Source: Paludibacteraceae bacterium
Lineage (GTDB): Bacteria > Bacteroidota > Bacteroidia > Bacteroidales > Paludibacteraceae
Reading direction: 5' to 3'
Length of the DNA: 64,000 nucleotides
NCBI GenBank assembly: GCA_017632345.1
Contig: JAGBRL010000011.1
Location: 86,537 to 150,536 of the forward strand
Shown: piece after piece, positions 37,529 through 47,399 of the stretch
How positions within the stretch are numbered: the first letter of the stretch is position 1
Layout: each line of letters starts with the position of its first letter
Notes under the pieces: model-generated
Database searches by the model: none
Told to the model about the DNA's origin: nothing
The model's input: the letters and a program-made list of their open reading frames with translations, nothing else
Made by a program: the position numbers and the translations under genes

Positions 37529-37771
37529 GAAAACTTAATTTGTTTTTTATTTAGCTTTTGCGTAAATAGAGTAATAGCAAGCAACTTCTTCTGCGTAACA
37601 GCAGAGGAAGACGGAGTTGTCATTTATTGGAAAAAATTAGCTCAATCATGCTACGAAGAGATGTTCATGAATTGCAGCAGATTGAAAAAGAAGCCTAAGT
37701 TGCCAACTGAAAATTTAGAAATAAGATGTTATGAAAACATGTTTACAGGGTGTGACAAACTATCGGAATGA
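37529..37771 (+). pseudogene. Fragment of a Cys-Met-Phe (CYxxMFxxC) repeat surface protein
   Basis: An open frame of about 80 codons without a good start contains SCYEEMFMNCSRLKKKPKLP and then CYENMFTGCDKLSE before TGA. This is two units of the CYxxMFxxCxxLxxxPxLP repeat seen in large cell-surface proteins of gut Bacteroidota. No signal sequence or further repeats are present, so it looks like a remnant. The rest of the 338-base gap between the oxidoreductase and LD-carboxypeptidase is AT-rich. Confidence 0.45.
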
Positions 37772-37780
37772 AAATCATAA

Positions 37781-37817
37781 AAAAATAGGGAACGTCGCTT
37801 TGACGCTCCCTATTTTT
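37781..37817. terminator. Bidirectional terminator before LD-carboxypeptidase
   Basis: AAAAATAGGGA and TCCCTATTTTT arms, with an inner CGTC/GACG pairing. Confidence 0.85.
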
Positions 37818-37819
37818 AT

Positions 37820-38887
37820 TTACTTGAAACTCAACGTTGCAGTTGACGAATTAATGTTCAGGCTTACAGACCGACCCAAATACAAAGGCAAATTAGGAGA
37901 CCCGTGTCCTGCATCAACACCGTACATAACCGGAATCCCTAAATCACCAACCTTCTCTTTAATAATCTCTTCCACACTCTTGTCGCTTCCCTGCGTCATC
38001 TTTGTAAACTGCCCGACAACAATTCCTTTTACAGAATCCAGTTTGCCGCTCAGCTTCAAATTTGTCAGCATGCGGTCCAGACTATAATTATATTCGCCAG
38101 TATCTTCTATAAACAAAATTGCGTCTTTGGTGTTCAAGTCAAAAAGCGTTCCGCCAAGACTATATATAATCGCAAGATTTCCGCCAACCAGACGCCCCTC
38201 TGCCGAACCTTCGATGCAATTGCTGTTTGTCGGAATAGAGACTTCGCTCCATTCTCCGAACAGAGCCTTTTTTAGCGCGTCGCTGCTTGTGGCGTTAGAT
38301 GACAGGTCAACCGCCATCGCTCCGTGTATAGACTCTATTCCCATATTGTTCAAGGCCGTATGCAAAACCGTGACATCACTATAGCCTACAAACCATTTAG
38401 GGCTGTCTTCAAGAGGCCTGATGTCAACCTTATCCATAATTTGTGCGCAGCCATATCCGCCCCTTGCCGCAATTATCGCCTTAACGCTCTTGTTATCAAT
38501 GATTTTTTGCAATCCTTCTATACGTTCACCCATAGACCCCGCATAACGTCCGTCCACGGCATAAAGATTCTCCGCTTCAATAACATGAAGTCCCCAACTT
38601 TTCAGCACCTCAATTCCGCTCTTCACCTTGCTTTCTGTAACAGCATTAGAGGTCGCAACAACAGCCACAGTGTCGCCAGCCTTCAAAAACGCAGGCCTAA
38701 GATCTTTTGTGACAGGCTGTTGCTGAGAGAGAACTGTGCTGTAATACTCTCTGTTATACACATATTCGTTTGTGATGTACTCATTCGTGATGTACTCGTT
38801 TGTGATATATTCGTCTTCGCACGAACTAACGGCGAGTAGTGAAAATACACAAATACCTGAAATCGATAATTTAGATAATAAATTCAT
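37820..38887 (-). CDS. LD-carboxypeptidase (S66) lipoprotein with EYITN repeats
   Basis: 355 residues. The lipobox is VSSC near residue 23. Immediately after the Cys come three EYITN repeats and one EYVYN. Residues 65-355 match S66 LD-carboxypeptidase, which trims the terminal D-Ala from muropeptide tetrapeptides in recycling. The nucleophile Ser is in GYSDVT, and the Glu and His of the triad are in FIEDTGEYNYSLDR and DAGHGSPNLPL. S66 enzymes are usually cytosolic; here the enzyme is tethered to a membrane in the periplasm or at the surface. A -7 box TATATTTG lies at 38915-38922 on the minus strand. Confidence 0.92.
   Translation of the reverse strand: MNLLSKLSISGICVFSLLAVSSCEDEYITNEYITNEYITNEYVYNREYYSTVLSQQQPVTKDLRPAFLKAGDTVAVVATSNAVTESKVKSGIEVLKSWGLHVIEAENLYAVDGRYAGSMGERIEGLQKIIDNKSVKAIIAARGGYGCAQIMDKVDIRPLEDSPKWFVGYSDVTVLHTALNNMGIESIHGAMAVDLSSNATSSDALKKALFGEWSEVSIPTNSNCIEGSAEGRLVGGNLAIIYSLGGTLFDLNTKDAILFIEDTGEYNYSLDRMLTNLKLSGKLDSVKGIVVGQFTKMTQGSDKSVEEIIKEKVGDLGIPVMYGVDAGHGSPNLPLYLGRSVSLNINSSTATLSFK
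38766..38810. repeat. Three 15-bp tandem repeats in the LD-carboxypeptidase gene
   Basis: Units of the form TCGTTTGTGATGTAC differ by a few bases and encode EYITN. Changes in repeat number would alter linker length without shifting frame. Confidence 0.85.
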
Positions 38888-39021
38888 TGTTTTACTTTTA
38901 TGGTTTAATTACGACAAATATAAACCAACTTCCATAAATTATGAAGAAAATAGCAAAAAATATGCATCGTTATTAAACTAACCTGAGCCGAATGAAACCG
39001 CACAAAAAAATGCACGAACCT

Positions 39022-39053
39022 TTTGTTCTAGATTCTTTTTTTATTTATCTTTG
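39022..39053 (+). promoter_or_regulatory. Promoter of the DUF2723 gene
   Basis: TTTG (39022-39025), a 20-base spacer and TATCTTTG (39046-39053). Confidence 0.7.
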
Positions 39054-39104
39054 CGACTTGTGTGAATAGAATTTTAATTTTAAACGGAAAAACAGGTATT
39101 TTTA

Positions 39105-42100
39105 ATGAAATCGTTCAAGCTGTTTAACAATATTTGCGGTTGGATTGCATTTGCAATTGCTACGGTTGTCTATCTGATGACGGTTGAGCCAACTGCAAGT
39201 TTTTGGGACTGTGGAGAATTTATAGCCACTGCAGACAAATTGGAAGTAGGGCATCCGCCCGGAGCACCGTTCTTTATGTTAGTCGGACGCTTATTTACGT
39301 TGATGGCGGCAGACCAGTCGCAGGTGGCACTGATGATGAACTCGTTTTCTGCAATTTGCAGCTCATTGTGCATCATGTTCCTGTTCTGGACGATTACAAA
39401 CCTTGCCCGCAAGATACTTGTAGGTCACTCTTTTGACTTGAATTTAGGACAGACGATTGGAGTGCTTGGTGCCGGATTTGTTGGTGCTATGGCCTGCACA
39501 TTCTCTGATACATTTTGGTTTTCTGCTGTAGAAGCGGAGGTTTACGCCTTTTCTTCATTGTTTACCGCTGTTGTGTTTTGGGCAATGCTGAAGTGGGACG
39601 ACGTGGCGGACGAGCCGCACGCAAACAGGTGGATTGTGTTCATTGCTTACCTTATGGGTATTTCGGTGGCAGTGCACTTGCTTAACTTGCTGACAATCCC
39701 GGCTTTGTGCCTGATTTACTATTTCCGCAAGTACAAAACAACCTTGAAAGGGTCGATAATCACATTGCTAATATCGGTTGGGGTGCTTGCCGCAATTCTT
39801 TACGGTATAGTGCCTGGCTTCGTAGAAGTGGCGAGCTGGTTTGAACTATTGTTCGTAAATGTGCTTGGCTTCAGTTTCAACACTGGAACTCTATGCTATG
39901 CCATCTTGCTTATATCTAGCCTTGTGTGGTCTATTTACGAGACTAGCGATAAAAACGGAAATCCTATACTACAGAAGCTGTCTTTCTTGCTTTCAGTATC
40001 GTTGCTTGGCATTCCGTTCTTTGGCGGGAAGGTTTTTCTCGGCATAGTTTTGATATTGGTGTTGGCTGTATGGCTGTTCTCTATAGAGAGAAGAGAGACA
40101 ATGATTCATCTGAATACGATAGTTCTGTGCCTTACTGTAATCTTGATTGGTTACTCTTCGTATGCGGTTGTAGTTATACGTTCGTCTGCGAATCCTCCTA
40201 TGGACCAGAACTCTCCAGACGATGTGTTCACGCTCAAAAGTTATTTGAACCGTGACCAGTACGGAGACACTCCGCTTCTGTTCGGAAAGAGTTACGCTTC
40301 GGACCTGGAAAGAAAGAGAAACGGTGATTACAACATCGAAGAAAAAGAAGCTATATGGGCGAAGAAAATCAAGGTGTCTGACGAAGAGAAGGATAGTTAT
40401 GAGGCCTATGACCATAAGAAGAAGTACCATTACGACTACGAAATGTTCTTCCCTCGTATGCATAGCGACAATCCTAATCACGTTAGCGCATACAAGAGCT
40501 GGGCTAACATAGAGGGGAAAACATTCTCTTACAGAGACCGTAGCGGAAATTTGGCTCGAAAGAATGTGCCTACGTTCTCTGAAAACTTGAAGTTCTTCTT
40601 CAAGTATCAGGTGGGATTTATGTACTGGAGGTATTTTATGTGGAACTTTGTAGGGCGACAGAATGACATACAAGGTCATGGTGAGATTACAAATGGTAAC
40701 TGGATAAGCGGTATCAGCTTTATAGATAATATGCTTGTCGGAGACCAGACCAACCTCCCTGATGAACTTAAGAATAATAAGGGAAGAAACACATATTATT
40801 TCCTTCCGTTTATCTTAGGTATTTTAGGTATTTTGTTCCAATTTAACAGGGGCAAGAAGGGTATGGAAAGTTTCTGGCTTACGCTGATTCTTTTCTTTAT
40901 GACGGGATTGGCTATTGTGCTATATCTTAACCAGACTCCTTACCAGCCTCGTGAGCGAGACTACGCTTATGCAGGTTCGTTCTACGCATATTGTATCTGG
41001 ATTGGGTTTGGAGTGCTTTTTGTAATGGATTTCTTGTACAAGTTCTTGAAGAATAATAAAATAGCGGCGGCGATAGCTACATTGCTGTGTATTCCTGTTC
41101 CGGCTCTCATGGCTGCTCAGAACTGGGATGACCACGACCGCTCCAATCGTTACACTGCACGCGACTACGGCCAGAACTATCTGTTGTCTCTCGCTCCTAA
41201 TGCGATTATATTCACAAACGGAGACAATGACACTTTCCCTCTATGGTACAATCAGGAGGTGGAAGGTTGCAGAACGGATGTGCGCGTGGCAAACCTCAGT
41301 TATCTGCAGATGGATTGGTACGTTGAGCAGATGCAGAAGCAGACGTACGAATCTGACCCGCTGCCGATGAGTCTTCTCCCTATTGACTATTCAAATGGCA
41401 AGAAAGATGTTGTCTATGTTTCAAACAAGCTTGAGTCGTTAGATTTAGGACTTGCGATGAAACTGTTCACAACTGAGAAACAGAAGATGGGTGAGCTGAA
41501 AGCGCGTTTGGGACTTCGTCCGGAATATGACATCTTATTGTCTGATAGGTTGACTCTCGACATAGATTCAGCTGCGGCGGTAAATTCAGGAACTGTAAGG
41601 CCTGAATTGGCAAAGAATATTGTGAAGCGGATTGAAATAGATCTGAAGAACAAAAGTTACATCGGCAAACATGAGCTTGTCATTCTTGACCTTTTGGCAA
41701 ATAACAACTGGGAGCGTCCTATCTACTTTGCTGTTTCTGGCGGTGAGGAACTTGGCCTTAGACGTTATTTCCAGCTGGAAGGTATGGCAAACCGTCTTGT
41801 GCCTGTCAATTTCAGAGGAAACGACGGAGGCGTGAACACAGATGTGATGTACGACAACATGATGCACAAATTCAAGTGGGGCGGCCTTGACAAGGGCAAC
41901 ACAGACATCTATATGGACGAAAATAACATCCGTATGGCTACAACGCACAGATTCATGTTTGTCCGCCTTGCCGAAGGTCTTATAAACGAGGGTAAGAATG
42001 AGAAGGCCGAAGAGGTGCTGGACTACTGTCAGAAAGTTATTCCGTCTGCATTAGTGCCGCACGATGTCCGATCTGTTTACATCGCAAATCTGTACGAAGC

Positions 42101-42398
42101 CTTGGGTAAAAAGGAAAAGGCTCACGCAATCACGTCAGAACTTTCTGAAAAGTCTTTGCAGTACTTGAAATGGTATTACGAGATGGTGGACAAGAGGGCT
42201 TCGCGATTGTCACCTTCGGAAAAGTCTTCTGAGAATCCGGCAAGGTCTCTTGGCATCACAAGCGACTACAAGCAGTATCTGTCTTTGCTGAACTTCTTGT
42301 CAGATATTGAAAGACGATTGGGCAATACTGAAATAGCGGACGATCTGGACAAAGAGGTTGAACTTTACGCAGGTTTTGCTAATAAATACAATTTTTAA
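39105..42398 (+). CDS. DUF2723 (GT117-type) membrane glycosyltransferase
   Basis: 1097 residues. The N-terminal half has about 10-12 membrane helices and the hallmark TVEPTASFWDCGEFIATADKLEVGHPPGAPF, whose DCGE resembles the acidic motif of protein O-mannosyltransferases. The C-terminal half is periplasmic and includes NGDNDTFPLWY and a TPR-like region (GKNEKAEEVLDYCQ). The family is widespread in Bacteroidota and is thought to glycosylate proteins, possibly at periplasmic D-S/T-type sites; the exact substrate is inferred. The deacetylase gene starts 2 bases after its stop. Confidence 0.93.
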   Translation: MKSFKLFNNICGWIAFAIATVVYLMTVEPTASFWDCGEFIATADKLEVGHPPGAPFFMLVGRLFTLMAADQSQVALMMNSFSAICSSLCIMFLFWTITNLARKILVGHSFDLNLGQTIGVLGAGFVGAMACTFSDTFWFSAVEAEVYAFSSLFTAVVFWAMLKWDDVADEPHANRWIVFIAYLMGISVAVHLLNLLTIPALCLIYYFRKYKTTLKGSIITLLISVGVLAAILYGIVPGFVEVASWFELLFVNVLGFSFNTGTLCYAILLISSLVWSIYETSDKNGNPILQKLSFLLSVSLLGIPFFGGKVFLGIVLILVLAVWLFSIERRETMIHLNTIVLCLTVILIGYSSYAVVVIRSSANPPMDQNSPDDVFTLKSYLNRDQYGDTPLLFGKSYASDLERKRNGDYNIEEKEAIWAKKIKVSDEEKDSYEAYDHKKKYHYDYEMFFPRMHSDNPNHVSAYKSWANIEGKTFSYRDRSGNLARKNVPTFSENLKFFFKYQVGFMYWRYFMWNFVGRQNDIQGHGEITNGNWISGISFIDNMLVGDQTNLPDELKNNKGRNTYYFLPFILGILGILFQFNRGKKGMESFWLTLILFFMTGLAIVLYLNQTPYQPRERDYAYAGSFYAYCIWIGFGVLFVMDFLYKFLKNNKIAAAIATLLCIPVPALMAAQNWDDHDRSNRYTARDYGQNYLLSLAPNAIIFTNGDNDTFPLWYNQEVEGCRTDVRVANLSYLQMDWYVEQMQKQTYESDPLPMSLLPIDYSNGKKDVVYVSNKLESLDLGLAMKLFTTEKQKMGELKARLGLRPEYDILLSDRLTLDIDSAAAVNSGTVRPELAKNIVKRIEIDLKNKSYIGKHELVILDLLANNNWERPIYFAVSGGEELGLRRYFQLEGMANRLVPVNFRGNDGGVNTDVMYDNMMHKFKWGGLDKGNTDIYMDENNIRMATTHRFMFVRLAEGLINEGKNEKAEEVLDYCQKVIPSALVPHDVRSVYIANLYEALGKKEKAHAITSELSEKSLQYLKWYYEMVDKRASRLSPSEKSSENPARSLGITSDYKQYLSLLNFLSDIERRLGNTEIADDLDKEVELYAGFANKYNF

Positions 42399-42400
42399 CA

Positions 42401-43036
42401 ATGTTGATAGAACAGACTCCAGACTTCATCAGGAAACTTATTCCGGGTGCAGTCTGGAGATTACCACAAAAAGAGAAAACTGTATATCTCACGTTCGACG
42501 ACGGACCGATTCCGGAGGTTACTCCTTGGGTCTTGGACTTGTTAAAGAAATATAATATAAAGGCGACCTTCTTTTGCGTTGGAGACAATGTGCGCAAATA
42601 TCCTGAGGTTTTTAAGATGGTTGTGAGTGCCGGGCATTCGGTGGGTAATCACACGTTTAATCATCTTCAGGGATTTAAAGTGAGGTCGGGCAAATATGTT
42701 GAGAATGTGGAGCTGGCAGACTCGTACATACGTAGCAATCTGTTCCGTCCGCCTCATGGACATCTGAGAATAAGACAAGGAACGAAACTTTCGAAGAAGT
42801 TCAGATTTGTTATGTGGGACGTTATCACGCGGGACTACAACATGAAACTTAGCGGAGAGTACGTGCTGAATGTGGTGAAACGATATGCGAGAAACGGCTC
42901 TATTATCGTGTTTCACGATTCGATAAAAGCAGAAGAGAACATGAAGTACGCCCTTCCGAAAGCCATCGAGTTTCTTCTTTCCGAAGGTTACAAATTTGAA
43001 AAAATCACGGAAGAGGAGATTCTTAAAGCAATTTAA
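42401..43036 (+). CDS. NodB-type polysaccharide deacetylase
   Basis: 211 residues with all NodB motifs: TFDDGP near residue 31, metal-binding HSVGNHTFNH near 78-87, RPPHGH near 104-109, a conserved WD, and IIVFHDS near 170. It removes N-acetyl groups from polysaccharide or peptidoglycan sugars. There is no signal peptide, which is common for the Bacteroidota form. Directly coupled to the DUF2723 glycosyltransferase. Confidence 0.93.
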   Translation: MLIEQTPDFIRKLIPGAVWRLPQKEKTVYLTFDDGPIPEVTPWVLDLLKKYNIKATFFCVGDNVRKYPEVFKMVVSAGHSVGNHTFNHLQGFKVRSGKYVENVELADSYIRSNLFRPPHGHLRIRQGTKLSKKFRFVMWDVITRDYNMKLSGEYVLNVVKRYARNGSIIVFHDSIKAEENMKYALPKAIEFLLSEGYKFEKITEEEILKAI

Positions 43037-43134
43037 GGCATCGGAGTTATGTTTTAAATTGCCTCGACAAACTGCAGGTGTGCTTAAACTTTCGCTGCAG
43101 CATTAACGTTATTTAGATAATACAAGATAAGAAA

Positions 43135-44403
43135 ATGAAGATATTACTTTTAGGTTCAGGCGGACGCGAACATGCGTTGGCGTGGAAGATAGCTCAAAGC
43201 AGAAAAGTTGAAAAACTATTTATAGCTCCAGGAAACGGAGGTACGGCTTCTGTGGGTGAAAATGTGAACATCGCTGCAGATGATTTTCCTAAGATTGCAA
43301 AGTTTGTTGTGGAGAATTGCATTAACATGGTTGTTGTTGGTCCGGAAGACCCGTTGGTGAAAGGTGTTTATGATTATTTCCAGAATGATGCGCAGCTGAA
43401 GTCTATTCCAGTGATTGGTCCGTCGAAAGAGGGCGCGCAGCTTGAAGGTTCTAAGGATTTCGCTAAGGCCTTTATGATGCGTCATAATATTCCGACTGCA
43501 AGATACAAGAGTTTCACAAAAGATAATGTTGAAGAGGGTTTTGCGTTCCTTGAGGAACTGGAGGCTCCTTATGTGCTTAAGGCAGACGGCCTTGCAGCAG
43601 GTAAGGGTGTGCTTATAATCCAAGACCTTGACGAAGCTAAGCAAGAACTTTCTAACATGCTTGAAGGCAAATTCGGCTCTGCAAGCGCCACTGTCGTTAT
43701 TGAAGAGTTCCTCTCTGGCATAGAGTGCTCTGTGTTCGTCCTGACTGACGGAGATTCGTACAAAATACTTCCTGTCGCAAAGGACTATAAACGTATAGGC
43801 GAGGGCGACAAAGGTCTGAACACTGGCGGGATGGGTTCTGTTTCTCCGGTATCTTTTGCTGACGAAACTTTCATGAAAAAGGTGGAAGAGCGCATAGTAA
43901 TTCCAACTATTCAGGGATTGAAGAAAGAAAACATCGTTTACAAAGGATTTATTTTCCTTGGACTGATAAGCGTGAAAGGCGAACCTGTTGTGATTGAATA
44001 CAACGTCCGTATGGGAGACCCTGAGACCGAGTCTGTTATGCTTCGAGTGAAGTCTGACTTGGTGGATTTGCTTGAAGGTGTTGCTACAGGCACTCTTGGC
44101 AAACGCGAACTTGTGGAAGACGAACGTTTTGCGGTTAGCGTCATGCTCGTGTCCGGAGGCTATCCTGAAGAGTATGAAAAGAATAAAGAGATGACAGGTG
44201 TTGACGAAGTTACGGACTCTATTCTTTTCCACGCAGGCACAAAGCTTGAAAACGGAAAACTGCTCACAAACGGCGGACGAGTAATAGCGGTGTCTTCTTA
44301 TGGCGCAACGAAAGACGAGGCTTTGGCAATATCTTTCAAGAACGCTAATATTATCAATTACGATAAGAAATATTTCAGGTCGGACATAGGTTTTGATTTG
44401 TAA
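43135..44403 (+). CDS. purD: Phosphoribosylamine-glycine ligase
   Basis: 422 residues with the ATP-grasp fold. It catalyses the second step of purine synthesis: phosphoribosylamine, glycine and ATP to GAR. Motifs include [49 protein letters not shown] and [11 protein letters not shown]. The length is standard. A 98-base gap follows the deacetylase gene. Confidence 0.97.
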   Translation: MKILLLGSGGREHALAWKIAQSRKVEKLFIAPGNGGTASVGENVNIAADDFPKIAKFVVENCINMVVVGPEDPLVKGVYDYFQNDAQLKSIPVIGPSKEGAQLEGSKDFAKAFMMRHNIPTARYKSFTKDNVEEGFAFLEELEAPYVLKADGLAAGKGVLIIQDLDEAKQELSNMLEGKFGSASATVVIEEFLSGIECSVFVLTDGDSYKILPVAKDYKRIGEGDKGLNTGGMGSVSPVSFADETFMKKVEERIVIPTIQGLKKENIVYKGFIFLGLISVKGEPVVIEYNVRMGDPETESVMLRVKSDLVDLLEGVATGTLGKRELVEDERFAVSVMLVSGGYPEEYEKNKEMTGVDEVTDSILFHAGTKLENGKLLTNGGRVIAVSSYGATKDEALAISFKNANIINYDKKYFRSDIGFDL

Positions 44404-44414
44404 CAAAAACAAAA

Positions 44415-44462
44415 AGACGAAGGCTTAGGAGCAGATTCCGTATCTGCCTAAGCCTTCGTCTC
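44415..44462 (+). terminator. Long hairpin after purD
   Basis: AGACGAAGGCTTAG and CTAAGCCTTCGTCT arms plus GCAGA/TCTGC inner pairing form a 19-bp stem. There is no T-run on the plus strand, so it may act by stability rather than as a classical terminator. Confidence 0.6.
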
Positions 44463-44477
44463 TAAAAAATAAAACTG

Positions 44478-45470
44478 ATGCAGAATCGCAGATGGTCAGA
44501 CATAATAGTTCCTTGCGCAAAGAATAACATCATTTGCATATTATTATTGGCCGCATTGTGGAACGACGTGTTTTTTTGTTCCCAGACAGGCAGCGTGAGC
44601 CAGTCAGGCTCGTTTTTTATCGATAAAATCTTGACTTTTGCAGGATTGAGCCAGTCTGTCGGCAAAATCATAAACTTTGTGATATTTGCGGCAGTTTCGT
44701 TCTTCATACTAAGGATGAACGATGTGTTTCTTTTTATAAAGACCAGAACTGTTCTGCCCACATTCTTTTTTGTCATTAGCGGGAGCCTTCTGCTTCCTCA
44801 TGAATTTACGTCGGCGGCTTTAGTCACGACGCTTTTGCTTTTGGCCATAAACTCGGCCTGCAAGATGTGTGTCACCGAACGCATACACTTTGCCTTTAAC
44901 GTAGGGATGCTGATAGCCCTCGCGTCGCTTGTGTATCCTTTTGCTCTGATATTGGTGCTACCTTTCTGGAGTTTTGCTTTAAGCTTCAACATGTTCTCCT
45001 TGAGAACCATTTTGGCAACAGTCATCGGAGCCTTTGTTCCGTATCTTTACGGACTTATGTGGCTGTTTTTCATAGATGGGAAACTGCATTTCCCGATAGA
45101 CTGTAATTTTTCACTCCAATGTTTTTTGCCTGATAACATATTTACAACCATATATTTAGGAGTGAATGTGGTGCTTCTGCTCGTCTCGGTCATAAATCTT
45201 ATTGTGACAAATTCGCAGGAGAATATCCGTCCGCAACGTATGTTCTCATACTTTCTGACCTCTTTGACATTTGCATTGGCGGTCACACTGTTTGTGCCTG
45301 GCGGGCTTTTTAACATGGGCGGGCTTGTCATTGTGCTTTCGAGTTTCATTGTCGGACGTTTTTTCACGCTTAATTACGCTTACGCCCGAATAGTGAAAAT
45401 TCTGCTGTGGGTTTACCTTGCGGTCTCTACGGCATATTTCATACTTAATTTGAGTTTCAAAAATGTTTGA
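44478..45470 (+). CDS. Multi-pass membrane protein, Bacteroidota-specific
   Basis: 330 residues with about nine hydrophobic segments (for example SVGKIINFVIFAAVSFFIL, ALVTTLLLLAINSACKM and GGLVIVLSSFIVG). It resembles the uncharacterised DUF6427-type membrane proteins of Bacteroidota, but this is from general pattern only. The last 8 bases overlap the YqaA-like gene, suggesting coupled translation. Confidence 0.75.
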   Translation: MQNRRWSDIIVPCAKNNIICILLLAALWNDVFFCSQTGSVSQSGSFFIDKILTFAGLSQSVGKIINFVIFAAVSFFILRMNDVFLFIKTRTVLPTFFFVISGSLLLPHEFTSAALVTTLLLLAINSACKMCVTERIHFAFNVGMLIALASLVYPFALILVLPFWSFALSFNMFSLRTILATVIGAFVPYLYGLMWLFFIDGKLHFPIDCNFSLQCFLPDNIFTTIYLGVNVVLLLVSVINLIVTNSQENIRPQRMFSYFLTSLTFALAVTLFVPGGLFNMGGLVIVLSSFIVGRFFTLNYAYARIVKILLWVYLAVSTAYFILNLSFKNV

Positions 45471-45936
45471 AGCGTTTAGTTTTGACATTGCAGACTTGGC
45501 TAATTACGGCTATTTTGGCCTTTTCATCGCATCTTTTCTTGCTGCAACAATTCTTCCCATAAGCTCGGAAGTAGTTCTTTCCGCACTGCTTTCGTTCGGT
45601 CTAAACGCATGGATGTGCCTTTGGTGGTGCACGATAGGCAATACGCTTGGAGGAATGACCTGCTACCTTATTGGGCTGATGGGCAAGCAGGACTGGATTG
45701 AAAAATATCTGAAAGTCAGCCGTCGTCAGTTTGTCAAAGTCCGTTACTGGATGAGGCATAGAGGTGTGTTTCTCGCTATGCTCACGTTTCTTCCGGTTGT
45801 TGGAGACGTAATAGCCATAGTGCTAGGGTTCATGAGGTGCAACGCATGGCTTGTCGCTCTTTTTATGTTCATAGGCAAAGGGTTAAGGTATTTTGTGTGG
45901 ATCATGCTTAACAGCACGATAATGGAGATCTGCTGA
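45463..45936 (+). CDS. YqaA/DedA-like membrane protein
   Basis: 157 residues with about four membrane helices. YGYFGLFIASFLAATILPISSEVVLSALL and GNTLGGMTCYLIG match the VTT/SNARE-associated domain of YqaA-type DedA relatives; the conserved RHRGVFLAMLTFLPVVGD holds the functional Arg and Asp. DedA-family proteins flip undecaprenyl phosphate or phospholipids; the YqaA branch is uncharacterised. It overlaps the preceding membrane protein gene. Confidence 0.88.
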   Translation: MFEAFSFDIADLANYGYFGLFIASFLAATILPISSEVVLSALLSFGLNAWMCLWWCTIGNTLGGMTCYLIGLMGKQDWIEKYLKVSRRQFVKVRYWMRHRGVFLAMLTFLPVVGDVIAIVLGFMRCNAWLVALFMFIGKGLRYFVWIMLNSTIMEIC

Positions 45937-46023
45937 TGGAGAAGCACTGCCGCAAATGGTATTCCTGATGGCGAGTCTGATTCTTTTAACAAAATTTAAG
46001 GATGGAAATCAAAATATAAATTT

Positions 46024-46031
46024 TATCTTTG
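46024..46031 (+). promoter_or_regulatory. -7 box of the DoxX/BT_3928-type gene
   Basis: TATCTTTG, 29 bases before the ATG. Confidence 0.55.
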
Positions 46032-46059
46032 TGATTCGAATATGTAAAACTATAAAAAT

Positions 46060-47322
46060 ATGCTGCAATTTTTTAACAATGAGACCTTCAGACGCAGAAC
46101 GGTGCTTGTGTGCCGTATAATTTTAGGGTGCGTCTTTATCTTTTCAGGGTTTGCCAAGGCAATTGACCCGCTCGGCGGGCTATACAAAGTAGAGGACTAT
46201 CTTGTCGCGTTCGGCTGGGATTTCCTTATTCCTCTGGCTTTCATCGGCTCTACTCTGCTTTCAATCGCCGAGTTTGTGCTTGGAGTAGCCTTATTGTTTG
46301 GCCTGCGTTTGAAGTGGACTGCTATCTGCACATTGCTCTTCATGGCTGTAATGACTCCGCTAACTTTATACATCGCAATATACAATCCGGTTACAGACTG
46401 CGGTTGTTTTGGCGAAGCCTTGAAAATCAGCAACTGGGAAACTTTCTGGAAAAACGTGGTGTTCTCTGTTATGGCTGTAATCGTATATTTATGGAGAGAC
46501 TCTGACAATAGCAAGTATAGTCTTAGCACGGAAATCGGAATTGTGGCGTACTCGTTTATCTTTATGTGCTTCACTTCTTACTATTGTTTGGAAAATCTTC
46601 CGATAATAGACTTCCGCCCTTACAAGATAGGCACAAACATGCCTGAGGCTATGGCTGTTCCGGAAGATGCTAAACCGGATGTGTATGAGACTAAATTCAT
46701 CTACGAAAAGGACGGGCAGCAGAAAGAGTTCACCCTTGAAAACTACCCTAAGGGAGATACTACATGGAAACATGTGGAGACTATCAGCGAACTTGTGGAG
46801 AAAGGTTATGAGCCGCCAATCCATGACTTCACTATGGACGACATTGATATGGGCGACTTGACAGAAGATGTGTTAGCCGACCCTAACTACTCGTTCCTTG
46901 TTGTATGCTCCAAAATTGATAAGACAGATACTGCTTTCAGTCAAAAAGTGAATGACGTGTACCAGTTTGCACAAAATAACGGATACGGATTTTACTGTCT
47001 GACAAATACTGGTCTTGAAAGCGAGGAACTTGAAAATTTCAAGACAAAGTATAATGCGGAATATAAATTCGTGAATACTGACGAAATCACTTTGAAGACA
47101 ATCGTGCGCTCTAACCCTGGTTTGGTGCTTATCAAGGAGGGTGTTGTGATTAATAAATGGAGCGCTAAGAATATTCCTGCGTTCGAGGAACCGCTGGATG
47201 CGTCTGAACATGGGAAACTGGTTGTGGCCAATGACTGGCTAACTGCCTTTATCTTTTTCTTCATTTTCTTCTTGCCAATAGGTCTGTTCTTCGGAGCAAA
47301 GAAGTTTATGTGTAAAAAATAA
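46060..47322 (+). CDS. BT_3928-type DoxX/MauE-like membrane protein
   Basis: 420 residues. The N-terminal 185 residues are a DoxX/MauE-like four-helix membrane domain (RIILGCVFIFSGFAKAIDPLGG, then YNPVTDCGCFGEALKIS with a CGC pair). A periplasmic thioredoxin-like stretch follows (about 230-385, FLVVCSKIDKTD), and the protein ends in a single helix (WLTAFIFFFIFFLPIGLFFG). Proteins of this design are common in Bacteroidota and may pass electrons or handle disulfides; this is inferred from the Cys pair and fold. Confidence 0.85.
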   Translation: MLQFFNNETFRRRTVLVCRIILGCVFIFSGFAKAIDPLGGLYKVEDYLVAFGWDFLIPLAFIGSTLLSIAEFVLGVALLFGLRLKWTAICTLLFMAVMTPLTLYIAIYNPVTDCGCFGEALKISNWETFWKNVVFSVMAVIVYLWRDSDNSKYSLSTEIGIVAYSFIFMCFTSYYCLENLPIIDFRPYKIGTNMPEAMAVPEDAKPDVYETKFIYEKDGQQKEFTLENYPKGDTTWKHVETISELVEKGYEPPIHDFTMDDIDMGDLTEDVLADPNYSFLVVCSKIDKTDTAFSQKVNDVYQFAQNNGYGFYCLTNTGLESEELENFKTKYNAEYKFVNTDEITLKTIVRSNPGLVLIKEGVVINKWSAKNIPAFEEPLDASEHGKLVVANDWLTAFIFFFIFFLPIGLFFGAKKFMCKK

Positions 47323-47341
47323 TTAATTTAAAATATAATGG

Positions 47342-47385
47342 CAGAGACGCAAAAGCACGAAGATTCTTTGCGTCTCTGTCTTTTT
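47342..47385 (+). terminator. Terminator after the DoxX-type gene
   Basis: CAGAGACGCAAAAG and CTTTGCGTCTCTG arms followed by a T-run. Confidence 0.85.
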
Positions 47386-47399
47386 CTTAATCGCAAAAA

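Noticed and set aside
43216..44412. 398-codon open frame antisense to purD
   Set aside because: A shadow of a highly conserved enzyme gene with no motifs or promoter of its own.
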